A DNA stretch of 64,000 bases, taken from the NCBI GenBank assembly GCA_018292915.2, contig JACVVK020000060.1:334501-398500 (forward strand), in the 5' to 3' direction. Origin of the DNA: Batillaria attramentaria (lineage: Eukaryota > Mollusca > Gastropoda > Batillariidae). Every line of letters starts with the position of its first letter. Position 1 is the stretch's first letter. Positions 22,673 through 37,694 of the stretch are shown here, in pieces. The notes beneath the pieces are model-generated. The model was not told where the DNA came from and ran no database searches. It saw only the letters and a list, made by a program, of their open reading frames with translations. A program made the translations under genes and the position numbers.

Positions 22673-23675
22673 ATGGCTGACCAGGAGCCGGAGGTGGTAG
22701 GTGCCTATCCACCACCACCAGATGCCAACGCATTCAATCAAGGTAACCAATCAGCGCAGACAACGATTGTGAACGTAGGGAGGAAGCCATGGCTGGCGAA
22801 GTTCACCGGAGAGAGCTCGGAAACGTACGAGTTATGGCGACACCAGCTGGTGTGCTTAATCCACGAGCAACACCCAGAGAAGGACATCTTCGACGCTATA
22901 AGAGCATCTGTTCAGGGGAAGGCTGGCAGTATCGTGGTGAGGCTGGGTGCCACCGCTACAGTGAATCAGATCTTGAGGAAAATGGACAGCATATACGGAG
23001 AGATTGAGACTGAATCTGACGTCTTGGCTACATTTTATGGTGCGCACCAGAAGGAACAGGAAACCGTCACCGACTGGGGTTGTCGTCTAGAGGGCCTGCT
23101 GGACATAGCAAAACGGCAAGCAACCCTACCCGGAGATCCAGATGAACTTTTACGCACCAAATTTTGGTCTGGACTACGCCAAGACTTGAAAGATATGTCT
23201 GCTTACCAATTTGACAGGAGTGAGAATTTTGACGACTTGAGAATTACGATGCGGCGGATTGAGAAACAGCACATCAACACCAAGGCATCCTGCAAGTCTG
23301 CGCAGCCACAGAGCACCAAGAATGACAACCATAACCTTGAAGCTATGATCCACCAGCTTGCTGTGAGCATGGAGAAAATGAATGCGGGAAATCCAAGAGA
23401 TCAAGCAGAAAGGCAAAGCTTCCCAAATCTCCACTTCCTCGAACACTTCTCATCATTATCAACCAGAACATGATAGAGTTGGGAACACCCAAGTGGCAAG
23501 AGGAAGAGGAGCGTCCTATGGTAGAGGGATTTCGGGAAGAGATGGTTCACAGAGGGGCAGAGGCAGAGGAAGAAACCAACAAGGTGACCTGATCTGCTAT
23601 AGATGTGGCGAGAAGAATCACCTCCAGATACATTGCAGAGCTCGCGTTGATCATCTCCGTAAACGGGATTTTTGA
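22673..23675 (+). CDS. Gypsy gag (capsid and CCHC zinc knuckle), one internal frame break
   Basis: The first 266 codons (22673-23473) encode a capsid-like protein with a KFTGESSETYELWRHQ segment and a helical C-terminal half, resembling Gypsy gags of the type related to PNMA proteins (tentative). The zinc knuckle CYRCGEKNHLQIHC (C-x2-C-x4-H-x4-C, about 23598-23640) and the basic Arg/Gly-rich linker before it lie in the +1 frame, open about 23382-23675. The two frames overlap about 90 bp, so a single-base indel or frameshift lies between about 23382 and 23473. The knuckle frame ends at TGA 23673-23675. Confidence 0.85.
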
Positions 23676-26077
23676 AACGGACTTGGGGAGAGGGGCAACT
23701 CCAAGACCACAACTCTCAGCCCCAAGTAGCACAACAACAGTTAGCTGAAGGCCAAGACACGGTAGAACTGGTCGGGAGTTCTAATGAAGCCTCAGTCAAG
23801 ATAGAGGGAGTGGAAACAGAAGCGCTACTGGACACCGGATCATCAGTATCTACGATAAGTCAGGTTTTCTATGAGCAGAACCTCAAGCATCTCGAGCTGC
23901 ACAGGGTTGAGAAGTTACTTCGGATTGAATGTGCAGATGGTCAGCCACTTCCCTACCTCGGTTTCATTAAGGCAGAGATTGAAACAGACGTCAGCAACGA
24001 TCCCCAACCATGCCTCCTTCTGGTAGTGCCTACGACGCAATACAGTAACCACACTCCCGTCTTACTTGGTACCAACTTCTTGTCAAAGTTAGCGGAAGAT
24101 GGTAGTCAACGACACGGATGTAGATTTTTGCAGAAGATTGCTAATCAATCAGTTTGGGCTCTCACGCTAAGGTGTATTGCAAGCAGGGAGAAGCAGCTGG
24201 CCAAGAGATGCAACAGAATAGCAATAATGAGGTCTGCTGAGTCAGGGAGAGTTACCATCAAGCCTAATGAACAGCGTACAGTGCGGGGCTACGTTGACAG
24301 GACTCTACCCTACCACAAGACGTGTGCTCTTCTGCAGCCGCACCCGGTCACTGATCCTGATCTGGATTTGAACCCCAGTCTGATATACTACCAAGGATCT
24401 TCTACAGCACCTGTTGATGTCATCCTCTCCAACCTGTCCACACACACAGTCGTAGTGAACCCCAAAAGTGTACTGTGTGAAGTACAGCCAGTCGACGTCA
24501 CAGCCTTGGACGACACAGCCACGGAGGACCAGAAACCCAGTTTACTCAGTGTGGTCGACGTGCACTCTGACATCTTATCTTCCGACCAAGAGGAGAAGGT
24601 GAAGGAACTCATCACGGAGTTTCAGGACACTTTTGCCATGTCAGAAGAAGAAGTGGGTCTCACCTCCCAAGTAAAGCACCGCATCGACCTAGAAGACGAT
24701 CGGCCGTTCAAGCAAGCACATCGACGAATACCACCTGCCATGATTGATGAGGTCCGGTCACACCTGCAACAGCTGCTCGCCAGCGGTGTGATTCGCCGTT
24801 CTCACAGTCCCTGGGCATCCAACATCGTCCTTGTCCGACGCAAAGATGGCCGTATCCGAATGTGCACTGATTTCCGTCAGTTAAACCAGCGCACTGTCAA
24901 GGATGCATATGCACTCCCGAGGGTGGAAGACATCTTGGATTGTTTGGCCGGGTCCCAATATTTCACCGTGCTAGACATGAAGAGTGGCTACTACCAGATA
25001 GAGATTGAGGAGGCGCATAAAGAGAGAACTGCATTCACCGTGGGTCCACTTGGATTTTTCGAATACAACCGGCTGCCTTTCGGACTTTGCAACGCTCCTG
25101 CAACTTACCAGCGTCTAATGGAAGACATATTTCAAGATATGAACATGAAAATATGCCTAATCTTTTTGGACGATCTCATCATATTCTCCAGGACTTTCGA
25201 AGAACACCAAGAAAGACTCAGGAAGGTGTTCACCAGATTGCAGAAAGCTGGGCTCAAGCTGAATCCCAAGAAATGCCACTTTGCAAGGGATAAGGTTGTG
25301 TACGTAGGCCATACTGTTTCTGCCGACGGAATTGGTCCTGACCCTGCAAAGACAGAAGCTATCAGAACATGGCCCACACCTACCACTCCTGAGGAAGTTC
25401 GGCGCTTTCTTGGTTTTGCAGGTTATTACCGTCGCATGGTGAAAGACTTTTCAAAGATCGCTGCGCCACTGACGGTACTGATGCCGACGCCAGCCAAGAA
25501 GCAACGCGGCAAGAGAAGTCAGGCCAGCACAAAACCATGGAACTGGGGTCTGGAAGAGGAGTGTGCTTTCCAACGCCTGAAAGAGATACTTTCTTCTCCA
25601 CCCATTCTCGGCTACGCTGATTATGACCGGCCTTTCCAGCTGCATACCGATGCTTCACAGCAAGGGCTGGGAGCCATCCTGTACCAGGAGCAGGAAGGAC
25701 ACCAGCGGGTGATAGCGTATGCCAGCAGATCTCTGAGCAAGGCGGAGAGGAATTACCCTGCACACAAGCTGGAGTTCTTGGCACTTAAATGGGCGGTCTG
25801 TGAAAAGTTTAAAGATTACCTGTACGGAGCAGAATTCGTGGTCTTCACGGACAACAACCCGCTGACCTACGTGCTCTCTACAGCCAAGCTCGATGCCACA
25901 GGCCACCGCTGGCTCGCCGCACTTGCCGCCTTTAAGTTCAGCATTCGCTATAAACCAGGGATCAACAACACTGATGCAGACACCCTGTCAAGAATGCCAA
26001 CTGCACGTGACGCAGCAAGGAGCGAGATTTCACCGAGTCAGTGCAAACCATCTGCCAGCCTGACGACGTGTGTGTAG
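23672..26077 (+). CDS. Gypsy pol: protease, reverse transcriptase, RNase H
   Basis: This frame (about 801 codons) is -1 relative to the zinc-knuckle frame and has no ATG, so expression needs a -1 frameshift or a fusion. Aspartic protease LLDTGSS is near residues 52-58. RT motifs are TDFRQLN, VLDMKSGYYQI, GLCNAPATYQ and the catalytic FLDD (D500-D501). RNase H starts QLHTDAS near residue 658, with the YASRSLSKAERNYP and FTDNNPLTY blocks. The frame stops at TAG 26075-26077 just after a (GT)n run, with integrase continuing in the next frame. Confidence 0.92.
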   Translation: MKRTWGEGQLQDHNSQPQVAQQQLAEGQDTVELVGSSNEASVKIEGVETEALLDTGSSVSTISQVFYEQNLKHLELHRVEKLLRIECADGQPLPYLGFIKAEIETDVSNDPQPCLLLVVPTTQYSNHTPVLLGTNFLSKLAEDGSQRHGCRFLQKIANQSVWALTLRCIASREKQLAKRCNRIAIMRSAESGRVTIKPNEQRTVRGYVDRTLPYHKTCALLQPHPVTDPDLDLNPSLIYYQGSSTAPVDVILSNLSTHTVVVNPKSVLCEVQPVDVTALDDTATEDQKPSLLSVVDVHSDILSSDQEEKVKELITEFQDTFAMSEEEVGLTSQVKHRIDLEDDRPFKQAHRRIPPAMIDEVRSHLQQLLASGVIRRSHSPWASNIVLVRRKDGRIRMCTDFRQLNQRTVKDAYALPRVEDILDCLAGSQYFTVLDMKSGYYQIEIEEAHKERTAFTVGPLGFFEYNRLPFGLCNAPATYQRLMEDIFQDMNMKICLIFLDDLIIFSRTFEEHQERLRKVFTRLQKAGLKLNPKKCHFARDKVVYVGHTVSADGIGPDPAKTEAIRTWPTPTTPEEVRRFLGFAGYYRRMVKDFSKIAAPLTVLMPTPAKKQRGKRSQASTKPWNWGLEEECAFQRLKEILSSPPILGYADYDRPFQLHTDASQQGLGAILYQEQEGHQRVIAYASRSLSKAERNYPAHKLEFLALKWAVCEKFKDYLYGAEFVVFTDNNPLTYVLSTAKLDATGHRWLAALAAFKFSIRYKPGINNTDADTLSRMPTARDAARSEISPSQCKPSASLTTCV

Positions 26078-27206
26078 CAGAGACCCATTGTCTTCAACAG
26101 CCGCGGTCGATGTGCTGGGCGAGGTTGAAGGTCAGGAGCTCACAGAGTTTACCGACCGTGATTGGCGGAGAGCTCAGGCTGAAGACCCCATCATCGGACC
26201 ATGGCTGAAATACGTCAGAGCCAAGAGAAAACCACCGCGACAACACATTGAAAGCACGTCAACACACACCACCATGATGAAGAATTTTGAGAACTTTATC
26301 ATGAAACGTGGAGTGTTGCACAGACAGACCAAGACAGATGAAGGCAACAAGCTGCAAGTTGTGCTCCCAGAAGGCTTCATCAAGCGTGCACTCAGAGGTC
26401 TCCACAATGACATCGGGCATCCTGGAAGAGACAGAACAGCAGGACTAGTGCGTGAACGCTTCTGGTGGCCAGGCATGTCCCGAGACATAGAGAGTTGGTG
26501 TCAGGACTGTCCCCGGTGCATACGCAGGAAAGCTGTTGGTGACAAGGCTCCCATGGTTAACATCACCTCCAGCCAGCCACTCGAGCTCGTATGCATGGAC
26601 TACCTTTCGCTAGAGACATCATCAGGGGGACACCAGAGCATCCTGGTGATCACGGACCACTTCACCAGATACGCTCAAGCAATACCCACGAGGAACCAGA
26701 CAGCGAGAACAACAGCTGAAGCTCTTTTCAATCATTTCCTCGTCCACTATGGTTTCCCCAAGCGACTACACTCGGATCAAGGAGCAAATTTTGAGAGCAA
26801 AGTGATCAAAGAACTCTGCAACATCGCTGGCATCGAGAAATCACGAACCTCAGCCTACCATCCCATGGGGAATGGAATGACCGAGAGGTTTAACCGAACA
26901 CTGCTGGGAATGCTGGGAACCTTGGAGGCAGACAAGAAGACACAGTGGCACAAGTACGTCGCGCCTCTGGTACACGCGTACAACTGCACTAAGCATGAAG
27001 GAACAGGTTACGCCCCTTACTTCCTCATGTTCGGTCGTCATCCACGCCTGCCAGTAGACCTTGTCTTTGGACTGAACCGTAATGACGACTCAAGGAACCA
27101 TACCACATACGTGACAGAACTGAAGCGTCGCCTCCAGGAGTCATACAAGATGGCCGCGAGTGCCGCAGAAACTGCCCAGGATCGCCAAAGACCCGGTATG
27201 ACCTGA
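26070..27206 (+). CDS. Gypsy integrase core, frame-shifted from RT
   Basis: The HHCC zinc-binding domain (H...H then CQDCPRC) precedes a DDE core with D177 in MDYLS, D236 in HSDQGANF and E272 in MTERFN. The D-35-E spacing is canonical. The frame ends at TGA 27204-27206; the C-terminal domain continues in another frame. There is no ATG at the domain start, consistent with being part of pol. Confidence 0.92.
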   Translation: MCSRDPLSSTAAVDVLGEVEGQELTEFTDRDWRRAQAEDPIIGPWLKYVRAKRKPPRQHIESTSTHTTMMKNFENFIMKRGVLHRQTKTDEGNKLQVVLPEGFIKRALRGLHNDIGHPGRDRTAGLVRERFWWPGMSRDIESWCQDCPRCIRRKAVGDKAPMVNITSSQPLELVCMDYLSLETSSGGHQSILVITDHFTRYAQAIPTRNQTARTTAEALFNHFLVHYGFPKRLHSDQGANFESKVIKELCNIAGIEKSRTSAYHPMGNGMTERFNRTLLGMLGTLEADKKTQWHKYVAPLVHAYNCTKHEGTGYAPYFLMFGRHPRLPVDLVFGLNRNDDSRNHTTYVTELKRRLQESYKMAASAAETAQDRQRPGMT

Positions 27207-28066
27207 GAACTCGTGGTGCAGTTTTGAGACCAGGAGATCGAGTGCTTGTCAGGATACTGGCATTCGAAGGCAAGCACAAGCTGAGCGACAAATGGGAAGA
27301 GGACGTTTACACCGTTGAGTCTCAGCCTAACCAAGAGATTCCAGTGTATGTGGTGGCGAAAGAAGACGATAAGAGACGTAAGAGAACTCTACATAGGAAT
27401 CACCTCTTACCTATCGGAAGTGTGCCAGAAGAGGTGAGAATGAGAATGAGAACTGAGAATCAAAGACCAGTACCAGCACCGCGACCAAGAAAAGCACCGC
27501 CTGCTGCACCAAGAAGAGAGACGTCGAGAACGTCTTCTGATAAAGCATACTCAGAGAATGGTGATGGGGAGGACTCCGAAACCATTACCATCGAGCTGAA
27601 GCCTGTGAGTGAAGAGGAGTCAGCAGCTGTGGTCACACCGACTGCAACTGAAGAGGAACAGGCTGATGCGACATCACTACAGTCACATGATGACGATCAG
27701 GGTGCAACTGTCAGTGATGAGGCCACTGACTTGTGTGGTGACGACCACCATTCCACTGAGGTTGTTGAAGGTGGAGGGTCAGATGAGCCTGGAGATGGAG
27801 ATGAAGATGATGATGGGAAAGCAAGTCGGCAACAGGAGGAACAGAATGAACAAGCCACAGAAGGTGAACAAGTAGAACCTCCCCGACGTTCGGGTAGGGC
27901 AAGAAAACCTCCAAGTCGGCTAGAGTATGCTAGGTCTCAGCAAGTTGTTGAGCTTTTGGAATGGGAAAAGAAAATTTCATGTCTCTCAGGGTTAGTACAG
28001 TCTGGGTTAGTTCAGATGGATCCCGTGGAGATGTCGAAAGTTGTGTCATATGTTCTGACCCATTAG
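27207..28066 (+). CDS. Gypsy integrase C-terminal GPY/F-type domain and acidic tail
   Basis: Open in the frame of RT from before 27207. RYDLRTRGAVLRPGDRVLVR (about 27192-27251) is the typical start of the C-terminal DNA-binding domain, so a one-base indel lies about 27180-27195. A Pro/Arg-rich linker, a long Glu/Asp-rich segment and an RRSGRARKPPSRL block follow. It has no signal peptide or membrane segment, so it is not env. Confidence 0.75.
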
Positions 28067-28626
28067 TAGTATCAGTAATATGTGATATGAGGGTAGTAAG
28101 GGAGTGCAGTAATGGTCGGTGAAGTATAGTGAAATTAGTTACTAAGCAAGGTAAAACCCATTAGAAGTCTTAGTATTTTGATTAAAACATTAGTGTGCTT
28201 CGGCACAGGTACATATAAATAATACATTAGTTGTGTAACGTTGCAGTGAGGTTACTGTACGTGCTAGTAAGGTTAGTGTGGTCTAGAGTAACGTATCATG
28301 CTAAGTTTTATTTCAAGTTTCGAGTTTCATAGTTCTAGATTTTCTTAGCACCCGGTCTTAGTTCAGTAGGAAAGCGTGTACATATAATTATTGACCGTAC
28401 ATATTTTTTTTTTTTTTCGTGGTGATGTTGACATCGCATCATTTCTGAATCTGTAAGGTTAGTCTACAACCCATGTGAGGTTACCGAACTCAGTGGTTGT
28501 AGTTAGCGTGTGAAGTCGCACATCGGATACATATTTAAGACTTATCATTAGAATTTTGTCATCAGCCGTATTTCTCACCGTGGTTTTATTAATTTTAACT
28601 GTCGTATGACGAGGACGTCATTCAGC
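28067..28626 (+). other. Noncoding 3' region of the Gypsy element
   Basis: About 0.56 kb between the pol end and the polypurine tract, AT-rich with a T-run at 28404-28417. No ORF was recognised. Confidence 0.7.
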
Positions 28627-28635
28627 AAGAGGGGG
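28627..28635 (+). other. Polypurine tract of the Gypsy element
   Basis: AAGAGGGGG lies 4 bp before the 3' LTR, in the position of the plus-strand primer. Confidence 0.75.
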
Positions 28636-28639
28636 TGTA

Positions 28640-29188
28640 TGTAGCAGAGTGAATGCTTTTGTGTGTGTGTGTGTATGTGTGTGTGCGTGCGCGCGCGCGC
28701 GCACGCACGTGCGAGTGTATACATAATGTTTGTACAGTGCTGAATCGCGTCACGTCGTGACGCGAGTTCTTCTTCCGTCGTTTTTTACGTCGTGTCGTGA
28801 CGTAATTTTTTGATTGAACGTTTTGTTATTGTCAGACATTGATTTCTGCAGTGTCCTTTGTCGAACTGATGAGGTATGGACATGTGTATCATTAGTAATG
28901 CTTTTCATAATAGTTGTGTTGTTAACCAGTGCGGCTGGAATGATATAGTCTATAAGTTTAACTCTGAGTAGCTTTGGAAAATCGGAATGTCAACAGTATT
29001 TTCCATTGTTTTCAGGGTCGGTGTTTTTGGTTTTGTTTTCACGTCTTCATCTCTTCAGTTACTTCTTCACGTTTCATCTGTATATAGTCATAAAATAAAC
29101 ACGTAAAGACATCTCAGTGAGTCGTGTCGACCAACCCCGACCTGGAGTAGGGTGGTGTCATCAACAACATCAAGCCCTTCCTTCTACA
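28640..29188 (+). repeat. 3' LTR of the Gypsy element
   Basis: 549 bp, the same length as the 5' LTR. The only difference noticed by eye is T at 28969 where the 5' LTR has C. AATAAA at 29094-29099. Confidence 0.95.
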
Positions 29189-29321
29189 TATATTCTGAAA
29201 TATATGGTCCTCGAACCAACGCAAGTGGGTCTTCAAGAGCATCACGGAAGAGGCCGAAATCAAGCAGATATTATTCAAGACAGACATAAGAAAACGACAT
29301 TCAGCATTCTCATTCAGCCTC

Positions 29322-29325
29322 TGTG

Positions 29326-29423
<98 letters not shown>

Positions 29424-29424
29424 A
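29322..29424. repeat. (GTGC)n-(TG)n microsatellite
   Basis: About 75 bp of CGTG units followed by TG. Confidence 0.9.
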
Positions 29425-29459
29425 TATTTCTTTTTGTTATTTTATCCTTGGAATGCACA

Positions 29460-30045
29460 TGTATTCACGTGAAGCAGTCTGTTTGGAAATTTTACATTTG
29501 CATTTTCTCAGAATCTAGAAAAACAAGAAGCATCAGATTTTGCTTGATGAGAAACATTGGCAACATATTTACTGAGAATATCTGTATTCAGTGACTTTTA
29601 GTCAAGGTCAAGGCCATGCAAGCTGTTTCGGGTAAAATATAATGTTGGCATTTTCTCCGAAACAACAAACAGCAGAGGCACCAAACGAAGCACAATGATA
29701 AACAGCAATGAGACCTATGCTGACATACCTTTTTGAATGACCTTGACTCAAGGTCAAAGCCACTAACGCTGTCTCTTGTGAATTTTAACAATCCGTTTTC
29801 GGAAAAAAACTACAAACACTAGAGGCGTCAAACTTGGAATAATAATAAACATCTCATGACATCTCATTTGAATGACCTTGACGTAAGTCAGTTTTGGGGA
29901 AAACTGTAATATTGCCGGGAACTAAGAACACCAGAGGCACCCTCCTTGGCTTGATGATAGATAGTGATAAGATTTTTACAAACATACTCTTTTGAATGAC
30001 CTTGACCCATGTCGCAAGGGAGCCATGGAGGCTTCTGCCTCTCTA
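29460..30045 (+). mobile_element. Degraded HINE/Helentron-like repeat, copy 1
   Basis: Internal blocks such as GGCATTTTCTC, ACAAACAGCAGAGGCACC and TGACCTTGACTCAAGGTCA recur at about 145-bp spacing, as in 41184-42275. The 3' end CAAGGGAGCCATGGAGGC then TTCTGCCTCTCTA matches the 3' end of that copy, including a GAGGC/GCCTC-type hairpin. The 5' boundary is not clear. Confidence 0.6.
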
Positions 30046-30117
30046 CTTTGTTGTTGTTGTTGTTCTCGATTTAATTTTTGCTTAATGTTGTCTTCCTTGT
30101 TTTGGGGGGGGGGGGAG

Positions 30118-30292
30118 GGGGAGCCGGGGTGGCCGAATGGTAGAGCGTTGGACTTCTAATGCTCGGGTCGTGAGTTCGAATCCCGGCTGGGGCCAAATAT
30201 TTGTGCTGGCTTTATCATCGTTGCCCCGTCTTTGATATCACCCGTATGTGGTGGAAAAGGACGTTAAACTCTCAAACACACACACACCCCTC
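30118..30292 (+). mobile_element. SINE family A, best preserved copy
   Basis: The head GGAGCCGGGGTGGCCGAATG has an A box, and GAGTTCGAATCCC is a near-consensus B box. The GTTGCCCCGTCTTTGATATC motif and GGAAAAGGACGTTAAAC tail follow, then (CA)n. It is the reference copy for the family. Confidence 0.9.
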
Positions 30293-30765
30293 CTTGTTTT
30301 TTGTTGTTGTTTTGTTCTTGGTTGGGTTTTTTGGGGGTTTTTTTTGTCGTTTGTGTTTGGTTTTGGTTGTTGGGGTTGTTTTTTGTTGTTGTTGTTTGTT
30401 TGTTTTGGGTTTTTTTTGTTGTTGTTGTTTTTGTTTTTTGTTTTTTTTTGTTTTTTTTTTGGGGGGGGGGGTGTTTGTTTGGTTTGGTTTAGTTTTTTGG
30501 GTGGAGGGGGTTGTTGTTATCGTTTGGTTGTTTTATTGGGTGGTTGTTGCTGTTGTTTTGCTTTTTGTTGGTTTCTTCTTCTTCTTCTTTTTTGTATTTC
30601 GGGGAGGATGGGGGTGTTTGTTTGTTTGTTGTTGTTGTTTTTTTAGTTTCTTCTTGTGCTCCAGCGTTTCTTCCTGTCCCAGCAGCACACATGTATCAGC
30701 CCTGGCAGCTTTGCTTATTTAGATTGAGAGAGGTACGTACGCACGCGCGCACGCGCGTACACACG

Positions 30766-30829
<64 letters not shown>

Positions 30830-30830
30830 T
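30293..30830. repeat. (GTT)n/T-rich low-complexity stretch and (TG)n
   Basis: About 350 bp of T/G-rich sequence (30293-30640) gives long but meaningless open frames. A CGCA/CGCG-rich piece and about 60 bp of TG (30767-30828) follow. Confidence 0.8.
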
Positions 30831-31687
30831 GTTTTAGTAATTTTTTCCTTCGTATGCGTATGTATTTAGATGTTTATCGTATACAGACTTAGTTCTAAAG
30901 ACGGCAAATGGCGAAAACTGGTTCACCTTTTACAACCGTCAAATAAATGTTCAGACATTCATCGCGTGTTATCAAATGTTTCACCGCTACACGTGACACT
31001 GAACAAATCCGTGTGCGAACCACAAATATACAGGAAAAAAAATGTATGCAGCTTCGCCATACATCCAAACAAAATAAATACGATACTAACAACTAAATAC
31101 ATGAAGAACTTTAGGGCAGACGCTCTGTGTAAAAGCAAATGTATTTCAATAATCTTTAAAATGCAAGTATGATTAGAACAATATGAAGGCAGAGACTTTG
31201 TTGTCCACAATATATGATGCACAAAATGCATTTCCGGTACGTAATGCTAGTATATGTAAACATCAATAATGCCTTTAGAAAACATGATTAGCGGTTAGAC
31301 ATCACCCATTTTGTTCGTTCAGCAAGAAAGCACGCTCTGGACAATGCTATTATAACATTTTGATCTAAATCAGCAATGCAATAGCAGAGCATCCATCACA
31401 ATATCAAATTTCGCAAATAAAATTGGCCACAAAAAATCGGTAATACTCTCAAAAGAAAAACCAGTGTGTTCAGAAAGTAGCAATAAAAAAAATCATCAGT
31501 TGCCAGAAAGGCCAAATTTGATTCGTGTTTTCTGTATGGACTTGCAGGAATTTTTCCTGTGACAAAATTAATAAGCAATTTGTTGTAAAGCACTGTACTA
31601 CTGTTTGTTTGTCATGTTTAGTCCATACAACATTTGTTCAATGCTAAATTTGGCCATGAAATACGACTTTTGAAAGTATGGGGTTTT

Positions 31688-31724
<37 letters not shown>

Positions 31725-31955
31725 GCAACGACTGGAATGTGTCAGCCATTTAGAATATTATATATAAATCTGAATAAATGTACTGACCAAATAAGTCAAC
31801 TCTATACACACATCTTCAGCTCAGGAATTTGCATATGAAGGCTTCAGTACATGTACTTCCATATCTGCATCAGAAAAAAAAATCACCTGCTCTTTAGGGC
31901 AGCCAGGATACACATCATTTTCGATGCAATCTGATGGAAGTTCTTGTCCAACTCT
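30831..31955. other. Region 3' of BDH2, no other gene seen
   Basis: AT-rich sequence lying downstream of the BDH2 stop on the - strand, so part of it may be BDH2 3' UTR. It holds a (CT)n run at 31692-31721. No confident poly(A) signal for the - strand gene was picked out. Confidence 0.5.
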
Positions 31956-36742
<4,787 letters not shown>

Positions 36743-37281
36743 GTTTTGCAAACAGTTTCACACGCTGGAAAATGTCTGGGGGGAAAAAAATAAAGAAAAT
36801 CAAGTTTGCGCATCAGGGGAGACTACTCCGTCTACTGCTTCATGATCACGAGTGCCTTTTCATGTTTCATTCGCCTCAGGGGACCTGTAAAGATAAATCA
36901 TGCACACAGCTGGGAATTGTATGCAGCGCACGAAGTTTTTGTTCAGCACAGTACTGTTACGGAAATGACATGATTAAAATATCTCCATATCAGACACACC
37001 TAAATTGCACAGACACTGAGAATGGGTGTGCTACGCCCAAACGCAAGAACGACTATGCACTAAATTCAATCACAACGGCTTACAATGTTGAAGTTTTGCC
37101 ATTCTATGGCACGATTAAGATTCAAAGTTATGCGTGCAAAACGGGTGAACTCTACAACTCCATACCCAAAAACAAAACTGCTTTGCCAACCTCAGCAAAA
37201 AGTTGTCTGCTCAATTACGCGCGTGACACACTACCGGTGACACCGGAAGTTGCATGTGTTTACTTGATGAGGGAGGGCAGA
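36743..37281. promoter_or_regulatory. Divergent BDH2 / PDXK intergenic region
   Basis: The BDH2 start codon (- strand, 36742) and the first PDXK start codon (+ strand, 37282) are 539 bp apart, so both 5' UTRs and promoters must share this interval. No TATA box was assigned. The + strand happens to stay open in the PDXK frame from 36673, which leaves room for a longer N-terminus but shows no recognisable domain. Confidence 0.6.
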
Positions 37282-37655
37282 ATGGCTAACAACACGATTA
37301 GCGAAGATGACTGCAGAGTTCTGTCGATCCAGAGCTCAGTTGTATACGGATACGTGGGGAACAAAAGTGCTACATTCCCGCTACAGGTAGGAAGATTGCT
37401 AAAAGCTAGGTTCGTGCTGCACGGAAGGGAACACTGGAGCAAGCCGTCAGGGTGAATGACATTCTGACACAACTGACCGTGCGTGTAGTTTCGTTTACTA
37501 CTCAGCCTCCACGTTGACTGTTTGCTTCGTGGTTTTAGTGTGAACGTTTTTTGTTGTTGTTTTTGTTTGTTTGTTTTTTTTGTTTTTTTGTTTTTGCGTG
37601 GTTTCTCCGGTAAGTTAAAAGGTGAAGTATTAATGCTCAGTAGATTACTTTGCTG

Positions 37656-37694
<39 letters not shown>

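Larger units (their letters stand above)
21392..29188 (+). mobile_element. Ty3/Gypsy LTR retrotransposon, nearly identical LTRs
   Basis: The element is 7797 bp with 549-bp LTRs (TG...CA ends), a tRNA-Lys-type primer binding site, gag with a zinc knuckle, protease-RT-RNase H, integrase and a polypurine tract. It is flanked by a 4-bp TATA direct repeat (21388-21391 and 29189-29192). The order PR-RT-RH-IN is Ty3/Gypsy. There is no env-like ORF. The only LTR difference I can see is C21721 versus T28969, so insertion was recent. The coding region changes frame four times. It lies in the 3' flank of transporter copy 2; host sequence resumes after 29188 with similarity to the 3' flank of copy 1. Confidence 0.95.

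Noticed and set aside
27224..28066. env-like third ORF of the Gypsy element
   Set aside because: No signal peptide, Cys pattern or membrane anchor. The start matches an integrase C-terminal domain and follows a frame break.
30118..30190. Functional tRNA gene
   Set aside because: A and B boxes are present, but a cloverleaf with matched acceptor stem is not convincing. The same head is fused to a common tail in many copies, so it is a SINE. The heads at 1749, 34962, 54580, 56162 and 63196 were rejected for the same reason.
30201..30722. 173-codon frame rich in Phe, Val, Gly and Cys
   Set aside because: Translation of a (GTT)n/T-rich low-complexity stretch next to a SINE; no domain and several frames open together.
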